Positions 1 to 6,356 of a DNA stretch of 28,407 nt are shown here, piece after piece. The stretch is from NCBI GenBank assembly GCA_934541015.1, contig CAKTDC010000033.1:1-28407 (forward strand), written 5' to 3'. Origin of the DNA: an uncultured Luteimonas sp. Its GTDB lineage: Bacteria > Pseudomonadota > Gammaproteobacteria > Xanthomonadales > Xanthomonadaceae. Under the pieces are notes generated by a model. The model saw only the letters and a program-made list of their open reading frames with translations. It searched no databases and was not told the origin of the DNA. Position 1 is the first letter of the stretch, and every line of letters starts with the position of its first letter. The position numbers were made by a program, and so were the translations under genes.

Positions 1-276
1 CGCATGGATGCGCTGCGGCGGCGAGTCAGCCATGGGTGAACGCGCACCGCTTGCGCGGCACTGCCGCGCGTGCGCGTAAACGCCCGGCGCGCTGCGCCGG
101 GCCGGACCGCGGAGCGGGCTGACCGAGCCGGGTAGCAATCCCCGGCCCGGGGCGACCCTCAGTCCGGAAGCCCGGATCCAGCTCTGCTCTTGACGATTCC
201 CCCGCACCTGGGAGAAGAACCACTTTTTGCGCGGTCGCGCCCCGCCTGTATCCGGGCGCGCTGCTAGACTCGGGGC
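1..276. other. Left-edge non-coding stretch
   Basis: No convincing gene lies here. A short plus-strand reading ending in TGA at 37-39 could be the last codons of a gene that starts outside the window, but 13 codons are too few to judge. A GC-rich perfect hairpin at 83-101 follows it. Around 174-196 the bases resemble part of the repeat near 3871-3895 (GGATCCA followed by CTGCTCTTG), so the stretch probably holds a decayed copy of the local repeat family. Confidence 0.4.
83..101 (+). terminator. GC-rich hairpin, possible terminator
   Basis: An 8-bp perfect stem (CCCGGCGC / GCGCCGGG) encloses a 3-base loop. No T-run follows, so it is only a candidate terminator for whatever lies to the left of the window. 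Confidence 0.3.
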
Positions 277-909
277 ATGGGCAAGCCTGCCAGGTCCGCG
301 GTGATCTCCGCCAACGAATGCCGGCGCGTGCGCTGGCGCAATGGCGCAGGCTGGACCCGCGAGATCCACGCCGAGCCCAGCGGCGACGCCTTCGACTGGC
401 GGCTGTCGATCGCCGAAATCGAGCAGGACGCGCCGTTCTCGGTATTCCCGGGCATTGAGCGCGAGCTGGTGCTGCTCTCCGGCAGCGGCCTGAAGCTGCA
501 TTTCGACGACGGGACGCTGCGCGAGGCGCTGCCGCCGCACGGGCGGGTGAGGTTTGCGGGCGAGAGCGCCGTGCACGGGGAACTCGTCGACGGCCGCACC
601 GAGGATTTCAACCTGATGTGGCGGCGCGACGCGGTGGACGCGGCGCTGTGGCACCGTCCGCTGGTGGGCACGATGGTGGTGTTCGTCGACCCGGGCAGCA
701 CCTGGGTGGTGCACCTGCTGGCCGGCTCGCTGCGCGTCGAGGGCGGGCTGCCGCCGCTGGCGCCGGGCGACACCGCGCTGCTGCGCCCCGACGGCGGGCG
801 CACCCGCTACGTGCTCGATGGCGGCGGCGAGGCGCTGCTGATCCGGATCGAGGGCAGGCAGGCGGAAGCCGCAGCGCAGCGTGCGAGCGCCGACCCTGCT
901 CCGCTGTAG
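277..909 (+). CDS. HutD/Ves family cupin-like protein
   Basis: The 210-residue product matches the HutD/Ves family. It has the N-terminal stretch R-V-R-W-R-N-G-A-G-W-T-R-E-I (about residues 17-30), then R-L-S-I-A-E-I-E and a P-F-S-V-F-P-G-I-E-R motif with a following L-L-S-G-S-G segment, all typical of this double-stranded beta-helix family. Members are linked to histidine-utilisation loci (HutD) or to a mild stress response (Ves). No hut gene is visible here, so the role is open. The ATG at 277 fits the family start; upstream there is only a weak G-rich stretch (GGGG) as ribosome-binding site. The gene stands alone and is convergent with the diflavin reductase gene at 1089-2720. Confidence 0.85.
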   Translation: MGKPARSAVISANECRRVRWRNGAGWTREIHAEPSGDAFDWRLSIAEIEQDAPFSVFPGIERELVLLSGSGLKLHFDDGTLREALPPHGRVRFAGESAVHGELVDGRTEDFNLMWRRDAVDAALWHRPLVGTMVVFVDPGSTWVVHLLAGSLRVEGGLPPLAPGDTALLRPDGGRTRYVLDGGGEALLIRIEGRQAEAAAQRASADPAPL

Positions 910-1088
910 CGACGCCGGGCGCGACCGCGCCACCATGCGAAGCTGCAACCGTGCGTCTGCGGTTTTCCGCACACCGCACAGCGTGCCAGCGTCCGCTGGC
1001 TCCGGATCGCGTGGTCGCGCCTGACGGCGCGCTTGCGGGGAGATTTCCCGCGGCCGTGGCGATGGGTCCGGCCTCGTCCCCCGATGGA

Positions 1089-2720
1089 TCAGTAGACATC
1101 GCGCCGGTAGCGGCCGGCCTCGCGCAGCGCATCCACGGCGTCGTCGCCCAGCGCCTCGCGCAGCACCGCGTCCACGCCCGGGGCCATGCCCTCGAGGCTG
1201 CCGCAGACGCAGACGTCGGCGCCGGCCGCGATCCACTCCCGCAGCGTCGGCGCGGCGGCGCGCAGGGCGTCCTGCACGTAGCGGTGTTCGCCGCTATCGC
1301 GCGAGAACACCAGGTCCACGCGCTCGAGCAGGCCCTCGCGCCGCCAGCGTCCGATGTCGTCGGCGAAGAAGGCGTCGTGCGCACGCTGGCGTTCTCCGAA
1401 CAGCAGCCAGTTGCGGCGGTGACCCGCTGCTTCGCGTGCCTTGAGCAGGGCGCGCAGGCCGGCGATGCCGGTGCCGTTGCCGACCAGCAGCAGCGGCCGC
1501 TCGTCCGCGGGCGGGTGGAAGACGGGATTGGCGCGGATGCGCAGGTCGATCTCGTCGCCGGTCTTCGCGTGCAGGCACAGCCAGCCGCTGCCGAGGCCGG
1601 GCGTGCCGTCCTCGCGCCGCATCTGCCGGACCAGCAGGTCGAGGGTGCCGTCGGAGGGCAGCGAGGCGATCGAGTATTCGCGGTGCGGCAGCGGCGGCAG
1701 GGCGTCGACCAGGGCCTGCGCTCCGCCGGCTTCGGGCGGATCGTCCAGGCGCACCCGCGACAGCGCCTCGCGCAGGGTCGTCGGCTGCGGACCGGACTCG
1801 ACCATCGTGCCGCCGTCCAGACCGCGTGCCGAGAGCAGGGCGTCGACCGTGCCGGCGGCGTTGCGCGGGCCGATCTCGGCGATATCGCCCGCCTGCCATG
1901 CCGCTGAGGTACCGGCCGGTGGCCGCAGCGAGAGAAGCCAGGCCGGGTCGCCGAGGCTGCCGGGATTGAGCAGACGGCGCGCCGCCAGCGTCCAGCGCTC
2001 ATAGCGCGGCAGCGCCCAGTCGGGCATCGCGCTGGCCCCGGCGGCCAGCGCCAGGTGGTGCTGCCAGTGGCGGAGGGCGCCGGGGTCGCCGTTGTCCACC
2101 TCGGTCAGGTCGAACAGCGGCGTGGCACGGGCATGGCGCAGCCAGCGGTCGAGCCGGTGGCCGAAACCGCAGAAATGCCCGTAGGCGCGGTCGCCCAGGG
2201 CGAGCACGGCATAGCGCAGGCCGGGCAGGGCGGTGGCGCGGTCCATGCTGTCGCGGACGAAGCGCAGGGCCGGATCGGGCGGATCGCCCTCGCCGGTGGT
2301 GCTGGCGACGAACAGGGCGCGGTCGGTGCGTGCGAGCAGGGCGGCGTCGACCGCGGACAGGGGGCGCAGCACCACCGACGCGCCCGCGTCACGCAGCGCC
2401 TGCGCGGTGTGCCCGGCGAGTTCGGCGGCAAAACCGGTCTGGCTGGCGTGGACGACCAGCCACGGCACGCGGGCGCTACCGGCGAGCGCCGGGGCGCGGT
2501 CCGCGCGCCGGCGCAGCAGCGGCCAGGCGCAGGCGCCCAGGTAGGCGGCGACGCAGGCGAGCGCCCACCACCAGTGCCGCGGCCGCGGCGTGGCGGGCCA
2601 CCAGGCATCGTCGTGCAGGGGCAGCAGGGCGAAGGCCACCGCCAGCAGCAGCGCCAGCGCGGCGGCGTTGCCCAGCCATGCGCGCCAGGGCGGCGCGTGC
2701 TTGGCGGACCCTGCGCTCAC
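1089..2720 (-). CDS. Membrane-anchored diflavin reductase (sulfite reductase flavoprotein-like)
   Basis: The 543-residue protein has two N-terminal membrane segments (about 18-35 and 48-68) followed by R-R-R, which places the rest in the cytoplasm. A flavodoxin (FMN) domain follows (about 86-225, with S-Q-T-G and A-S-T-T-G-E-G-D loops). Then comes an FAD/NAD(P)H reductase part: R-E-Y-S (347-350) for FAD, G-N-G-T-G-I-A-G (414-421) for the nucleotide, C-V-C-G-S-L-E-G near 504-511, and a C-terminal Tyr. The architecture is that of cytochrome P450 reductase/CysJ-type enzymes passing NAD(P)H electrons through FAD to FMN. The start is taken as the GTG at 2720, whose last bases overlap the TGA of apbE (GTGA), implying translational coupling. 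A longer reading to 3035 would run antiparallel to nothing but inside apbE, so it is rejected. No cysI-like partner is present, so sulfite reduction is unlikely. A role in membrane or periplasmic electron delivery is inferred. Confidence 0.85.
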   Translation of the reverse strand: MSAGSAKHAPPWRAWLGNAAALALLLAVAFALLPLHDDAWWPATPRPRHWWWALACVAAYLGACAWPLLRRRADRAPALAGSARVPWLVVHASQTGFAAELAGHTAQALRDAGASVVLRPLSAVDAALLARTDRALFVASTTGEGDPPDPALRFVRDSMDRATALPGLRYAVLALGDRAYGHFCGFGHRLDRWLRHARATPLFDLTEVDNGDPGALRHWQHHLALAAGASAMPDWALPRYERWTLAARRLLNPGSLGDPAWLLSLRPPAGTSAAWQAGDIAEIGPRNAAGTVDALLSARGLDGGTMVESGPQPTTLREALSRVRLDDPPEAGGAQALVDALPPLPHREYSIASLPSDGTLDLLVRQMRREDGTPGLGSGWLCLHAKTGDEIDLRIRANPVFHPPADERPLLLVGNGTGIAGLRALLKAREAAGHRRNWLLFGERQRAHDAFFADDIGRWRREGLLERVDLVFSRDSGEHRYVQDALRAAAPTLREWIAAGADVCVCGSLEGMAPGVDAVLREALGDDAVDALREAGRYRRDVY

Positions 2721-3718
2721 GGGGCGAGATGTTCCGCGAAGGCCGGCGTCATGCGCGGTACGGCGCTGTCGCCCGCGGGCACGACCCGCGCGGCGAGGCC
2801 GTGCGCGCTGGCGAAGGCGAATCCGGCCTCCGTGCCCATCGCCGTCAATGCGGTCGACCAGGCGTCGGCGTGCATCGCTTCGCGGTCGATCACGCTGACC
2901 GCCGCGGGCGTGTCGGCCACAGGCTCGCCACTGCGCGGATCGATCGTGTGCGCGTACTCGCGGCCGTCCGCCTCGAAACGGTGCCAGCGCGGGCCGGAGG
3001 TGGCGACCGCGATATCGTCGAGCGCGAGCACGCAAGGATCGCCCCCGTCATCGTCGTCGCGCCCGGTGTCGACCAGCACGCGCCAGGGCGAGCCGTCGGG
3101 CTTGCGGCCGAAGCCGCGCAGTTCGCCGCCCACGTCGACCAGGGCCGCGGCGATGCCGCGTTCGCGCAGCGTGTCGACCACGGCATCGACGCCATGGCCC
3201 TTGGCGATGGCCGACAGGTCGAGCGACACGCCGCCGGGCTGCACCAGTTCGCGGGTGTCGCGATCCAGGCGCAGCCTCCGCCAGCCGGACGCGGCGAGTG
3301 CCCGTGTGACCGCCGCGGTTTCCGGCACGGCGCGCGTGGCGCCATGTGCGCCGAACCCCCACGCCGCCACCAGCGCGCCGAGGGCAGGGTCGAAGGCGCC
3401 GCCGCTGGCCCCGGCCACCTGCAGGGCGCAGTCCATCACGCGGAAGAAGTCGTCGGGCAGGGCGTACAGGCTTCCCGCCGGCGCGCGGTTGAAACGGCTG
3501 ATGTCCGAATCCGTTTCCCAGGTGCTCATCTGCGCCACGATCGCGTCCAGCCGCGCCTGCACCGCCGCGTGCAGCGCGTCGAGCGGCACGCCGCGGCCCG
3601 CGCACAGGTCGACGCGCCAGCGCGTGCCCATGGTCTCGCCGTACAGGGTGTGCACGGCGAGGGCAGGGTGGCTGGACGTGGGGACTGCGGCAGGCGACAT
3701 GGTCAGGTGCGTGGACAT
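2717..3718 (-). CDS. apbE: FAD:protein FMN transferase (ApbE family)
   Basis: The 333-residue product has the ApbE signatures: M-G-T-R-W (30-34), T-W-E-T-D-S-D-I-S-R-F-N, a G-A-F-D-P-A-L-G segment, D-L-S-A-I-A-K-G-H-G-V-D, D-V-G-G-E-L-R-G-F-G and H-T-I-D-P-R-S-G-E-P-V. ApbE enzymes cut FAD and attach FMN through a phosphoester to a Thr/Ser in target proteins. The first codons (M-S-T-H-L-T-M) show neither a Sec signal nor a lipobox, unlike the many exported ApbE proteins; a second Met at residue 7 is an alternative start. The gene overlaps the downstream reductase gene by 4 bases. Upstream, a 422-bp repeat block separates it from the DUF4198 gene. The likely target is the DUF2271 protein at 5069-5584, which carries a flavinylation-like motif (inference). 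Confidence 0.93.
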   Translation of the reverse strand: MSTHLTMSPAAVPTSSHPALAVHTLYGETMGTRWRVDLCAGRGVPLDALHAAVQARLDAIVAQMSTWETDSDISRFNRAPAGSLYALPDDFFRVMDCALQVAGASGGAFDPALGALVAAWGFGAHGATRAVPETAAVTRALAASGWRRLRLDRDTRELVQPGGVSLDLSAIAKGHGVDAVVDTLRERGIAAALVDVGGELRGFGRKPDGSPWRVLVDTGRDDDDGGDPCVLALDDIAVATSGPRWHRFEADGREYAHTIDPRSGEPVADTPAAVSVIDREAMHADAWSTALTAMGTEAGFAFASAHGLAARVVPAGDSAVPRMTPAFAEHLAP

Positions 3719-3828
3719 GCGGCGCCAGGCGCCGGGTGGACTGCGGGATACGGGTCGAGGGGGAAAGGGTGCGGAAGGGCTACGGGGTACGGAAGACGGG
3801 CCACGGGAGGCGGGGCTGCCTCCCGCGT

Positions 3829-3961
3829 CGTCATCCCCGCGAAGCGCCCTGCAACAGCCGCAGGCTGGTCAAGCGGGGATCCATCTGCTCTTGCGATGAC
3901 CGGCCCGTCGCCCGGTGGCCCGGTAGCGTCAAAATGGATCCCCGCCTTCGCGGGGATGACG
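3829..3961. repeat. Composite inverted repeat, REP-like (GGGGATGACG family)
   Basis: The outer arms at 3829-3844 and 3946-3961 are exact reverse complements over 16 bases (CTTCGCGGGGATGACG in the right arm). An inner pair, AAGCGGGGATCCAT at 3871-3884 and its complement with one extra base at 3934-3948, can also pair. The right end alone (GGATCCCCGCC-TTC-GCGGGGATGACG) is itself a short hairpin. Similar cores occur at 10038-10064 and, more diverged, at 22988-23150. Short hairpin repeats of this kind are common between genes in Xanthomonadaceae. Confidence 0.75.
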
Positions 3962-3972
3962 ATGGAGGGAAG

Positions 3973-4118
3973 GGGATGACGCCGCGGCGAGCAGGGATGA
4001 CCTCGCGGGGATCCGGGATGACCCCGCGGAGATCAGGGGTGACCTCGCGGGGAGCGGGAATGACGCCGCTGGCAGCGGGTGACGGTGCGGGGAGCGGGTG
4101 ACGGTGCGCCAGGGGCCG
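3973..4118. repeat. Degenerate 21-bp tandem repeat (minisatellite)
   Basis: Six to seven units of 21 bp follow directly after the REP-like element. Each starts with a variant of GGGATGAC and continues with a C/G-rich part such as CTCGCGGGGATCC or CCCGCGGAGATCA. Read in the plus frame the units give a 7-residue period (G-M-T-P-R-R-A, G-M-T-S-R-G-S and so on), which confirms the period, although the reading is not a gene. The unit start resembles the right end of the neighbouring REP-like hairpin, so the array may have grown from it. Confidence 0.75.
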
Positions 4119-4140
4119 GGCGCACCGGACGCCGCGCCCC

Positions 4141-5022
4141 TCACTGCGGCAGCACTTCCAGGGTCGCCACATACGACAGCCGGCGGCCCGTCGCCTGCGG
4201 GATCGAGGCCTTGTCGTCCTGGACGCTGGTTTCCAGCCAGTACATGCCGGGCTCCGGCCAGGTCACCCTGAGCAGGCCGTCGGCGTCGGTGGTCGCGGCG
4301 ATATCGTCCTGGGCGTTGCGGTAGCGGGTGCCGCCGCGGACGATCTCGAACTCGAGGCCGGCGGCCGGCTGGCCGTCCACCAGGATGCGGAAGGTCGCCT
4401 CCTCGCCGGCGAACAGGTCGTTCGGATGGGTCACCGGCGCCAGCTCGATGCCCTTGCCGGTGGGCTTGAGCGCGGTGTCGTTCGGCGCGCCGTTGGTGAC
4501 GAAGGTTTCAACGCGGCCGGCGGTCTGCGTGACCTGCAGGTTCTGCGCGTCCTTCGGCACCCTGGTCGCGAGATCCTCGACGGTCGCGCCGCGCAGGAAG
4601 CCGCCGCGCGTTTCCGGCGGCGCGCCCGGGCCGCTGGATGGCTTGCCTTCGGCCTCCAGCCTGGCCTTCGCGGCGAGGCTCGCCGGCGTGTCCCAGCGCA
4701 CCGACAGGCCATGGTTGGCGTTGGCGATGCGGTACGTGCCCTGCTGTGCCAGCTGCACGTCGAAGGTGCTGCGGTACTTGCCGGTGCTGGCGTTCTTCAG
4801 CTCGACCGTGCTGCCGTCGGGCGCGGTCGCGGTCACGTTGTCCAGGCGCATCGCCACGTGGTCGGGGAAGAACAGCTGGTTGGAGACCGCGCCGTCGAAG
4901 GTCACCCACACGTCGCTGCCGTTGACCACGGCCTGCGAGGGGATGATCCACTGCTTGTGCGCCGAGGCGCCCAGCGGCAGCAGGGCGGCGATGGCGAGGG
5001 CGATCAGGGAAGTGCGCTTCAT
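4141..5022 (-). CDS. DUF4198 domain periplasmic protein
   Basis: The 293-residue product begins with a Sec signal peptide (M-K-R-T-S-L-I-A-L-A...) with a likely cut after A-S-A at residue 21. The mature protein then starts H-K-Q-W-I-I-P-S, the usual A-H-x-x-W-L/I-x-P entry of DUF4198 proteins. The rest is predicted beta-sandwich, ending with a carboxypeptidase-regulatory-like part (about 200-290: D-G-Q-P-A-A-G-L-E-F-E-I-V, T-D-A-D-G-L-L-R-V-T-W-P-E-P-G-M-Y-W-L-E). The ATG at 5022 is chosen over an upstream TTG because AGGAG sits 7 bases before it. DUF4198 proteins accompany metal uptake systems (NikM-like relatives), so metal binding in the periplasm is plausible but not shown. The gene lies 46 bases after the DUF2271 gene in the same operon. 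Confidence 0.85.
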   Translation of the reverse strand: MKRTSLIALAIAALLPLGASAHKQWIIPSQAVVNGSDVWVTFDGAVSNQLFFPDHVAMRLDNVTATAPDGSTVELKNASTGKYRSTFDVQLAQQGTYRIANANHGLSVRWDTPASLAAKARLEAEGKPSSGPGAPPETRGGFLRGATVEDLATRVPKDAQNLQVTQTAGRVETFVTNGAPNDTALKPTGKGIELAPVTHPNDLFAGEEATFRILVDGQPAAGLEFEIVRGGTRYRNAQDDIAATTDADGLLRVTWPEPGMYWLETSVQDDKASIPQATGRRLSYVATLEVLPQ

Positions 5023-5068
5023 GGGGAACTCCTGCAACGGGAATGGAAGTCTGTGGGGGGGAGGGCGG

Positions 5069-5584
5069 TCAGGGCGTGAGCCTGAGCGTCACCGCGCCCA
5101 GCTCGCTGCTGCCCTGGGCCTTGCCCGACTGGGGTGCCTTGACCGGCCAGCTGAAGGGGATCCTGAGCAGCTCGCGGCCGCCCACTTCGCGCGCGGCCTC
5201 GACCACGAGCGTGTAGTCGCCCGCAGGCAGCTTCGACAGCTCCGGATGCGAATCGTCGAAGCCGAGCTGGTGCGTGCCGGCCGGGCGGGTGGGGCCGGTG
5301 ACGCCGTCGACCGGCACCTTCAGCGTGCGCCCGGACTTGCGCCACCACTGGCGCAGGTCGGGCAGCCACTTGGTGCCGTGGCCCTCGCTGGTGTCCTTGC
5401 TCATGTACCAGACCGCGAGGTTGGCTGCGGCCTTGCCGTCGGCGCCCTCGACGTAGACCGCGACATAGGGCCGGTGGTACTCGGCAACCTTGAGCTGCGG
5501 GATCTGGACCGAGACGTCGAACTCGGCCGCCTGCACCGGCAGGGCGAGCAGTCCGCTCAGGGCGATGGTCAGCTGTACGCGCAT
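5069..5584 (-). CDS. DUF2271 domain periplasmic protein, candidate flavinylation target
   Basis: The 171-residue protein has a signal peptide (M-R-V-Q-L-T-I-A-L-S-G-L-L-A-L-P-V-Q-A-A, cut near residue 20) and one DUF2271 domain. Visible landmarks are Y-V-A-V-Y-V-E, L-A-V-W-Y, W-L-P-D-L-R-Q-W-W-R-K-S-G and P-A-G-T-H-Q-L. Residues 93-99 are D-G-V-T-G-P-T (bases 5288-5308), one residue away from the ApbE target pattern D-G-x-T-(S/G)-A-T; the last Thr (T99) would be the FMN site. The ATG at 5584 has AGAGG in front and lies 22 bases after the PepSY stop, so the two genes are surely co-transcribed. Flavinylation is inference; the signal peptide and family assignment are read from sequence. Confidence 0.85.
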   Translation of the reverse strand: MRVQLTIALSGLLALPVQAAEFDVSVQIPQLKVAEYHRPYVAVYVEGADGKAAANLAVWYMSKDTSEGHGTKWLPDLRQWWRKSGRTLKVPVDGVTGPTRPAGTHQLGFDDSHPELSKLPAGDYTLVVEAAREVGGRELLRIPFSWPVKAPQSGKAQGSSELGAVTLRLTP

Positions 5585-5606
5585 GGCAACCTCTGGGGGA
5601 AGGGAG

Positions 5607-6254
5607 TCAGTGGATGAAGAGCAGGGCCAGCAGCACCGGGACCACGAGGCCCAGGCCCACCCAGGGCCAGGTCGTCGGGCGCTGGCGCGCATGCATCTGC
5701 AGCAGGAACAGGCCGGTGACGGTGAACACCACGCAGGCCACGGCGAAGATGTCGATGAACCAGCCCCAGGCGGGGCCGGCGTTGCGGCCCTTGTGCAGGT
5801 CGTTGAGGTAGGAGACCGCGCCGCGGTCGGTGCGCTCGTACTCGACCGCACCGCTGTCGCGGTCGATGCTCAGCCAGGCGTCGCGGCCGGGGCCGGGCAT
5901 CGACAGGTAGATCTCGCCCTCGGACCATTCGGCCTGGCGGCTGCCGATCGGGGCGTCGAGTGCGTCCGACAGCCAGTCCGCCACCTCGCGCGGCAGCGCC
6001 GCGTCGCCTTCGGTCCGGTCCGCGGGCAGCGCCGCCAGCAGCGGCGGCGGCAGTGTCGCGGTGCGGTTGTCGATCCGCGGATCGCCCTCGATCTTCGCCG
6101 CGTGGTTCAGCGTGATCCCGGTCACCGCGAACAGCAGCATCCCGACCAGGCACACGGCCGAGCTGATCCAGTGCCACTGGTGCAGGGTGCGCAGCCAGAA
6201 GCCGCGGCGCTGCTGCCGGGTGATGGCGTGCGGGGGAACCTCTTGCGGCGTCAT
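5607..6254 (-). CDS. PepSY-associated membrane protein (putative ferric/siderophore reductase)
   Basis: This 215-residue inner-membrane protein has TM segments at about 30-50, 162-186 and 196-213, with one periplasmic domain between the first two. His residues stand at or near membrane ends: H25 and H28 (R-T-L-H-Q-W-H-W), H51 (L-N-H), H154 (D-L-H-K-G) and H188 (Q-M-H-A-R). This layout is typical of PepSY-associated TM proteins, some of which (FoxB-type) are heme-containing siderophore reductases. Heme binding here is inferred from these histidines. It is the first gene of the operon with DUF2271 and DUF4198 genes, with a promoter and a Fur-box-like dyad upstream at 6279-6310. It lies just downstream of the TonB-dependent receptor gene (102 bases). 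Confidence 0.87.
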   Translation of the reverse strand: MTPQEVPPHAITRQQRRGFWLRTLHQWHWISSAVCLVGMLLFAVTGITLNHAAKIEGDPRIDNRTATLPPPLLAALPADRTEGDAALPREVADWLSDALDAPIGSRQAEWSEGEIYLSMPGPGRDAWLSIDRDSGAVEYERTDRGAVSYLNDLHKGRNAGPAWGWFIDIFAVACVVFTVTGLFLLQMHARQRPTTWPWVGLGLVVPVLLALLFIH

Positions 6255-6278
6255 GGCGACATCGTGGGGAGAAGCGCG

Positions 6279-6310
6279 AGTATAGCGACCAGACGAGAAA
6301 CGTTCTCATC
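6279..6310 (-). promoter_or_regulatory. Promoter with Fur-box-like dyad ahead of the PepSY operon
   Basis: On the minus strand TATACT (6284-6279) is a strong -10. The -35 position at 17-bp spacing reads GAGAAC, which is weak. A 19-base dyad (plus strand 6292-6310, GACGAGAAACGTTCTCATC; arms agree at 7 of 8 positions) covers the -35. Read as AATGAGAATGATTCTCATT-type Fur site it agrees at 14 of 19 positions, but it fits the classic GATAAT form poorly. Binding by Fur would block RNA polymerase when iron is plentiful. Confidence 0.5.
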
Positions 6311-6356
6311 CGTGTCCGGTTGACGCGCCCGCAGGGCGGACGCGCCTGCCCGTGGC

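Larger units (their letters stand above)
3719..4140. repeat. Repeat-filled gap between apbE and the DUF4198 gene
   Basis: This 422-bp stretch has no supported gene. It holds a composite inverted repeat (3829-3961) and a degenerate 21-bp tandem array (about 3973-4118), listed separately. The part nearest apbE (3719-3828) shows nothing recognisable. The apparent open frames on both strands are only the translation of the repeats. Confidence 0.75.

Noticed and set aside
26..223. 65-codon minus-strand open frame at the left edge
   Set aside because: It has no family motif or ribosome site and spans a hairpin; it looks like intergenic sequence.
1089..2720. Assimilatory sulfite reductase alpha subunit (cysJ)
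   Set aside because: Two N-terminal membrane segments, a shortened linker domain and absence of cysI argue for another electron acceptor.
3973..4118. Possible CRISPR array
   Set aside because: Units are contiguous 21-bp degenerate copies without spacers, and no cas gene is present.
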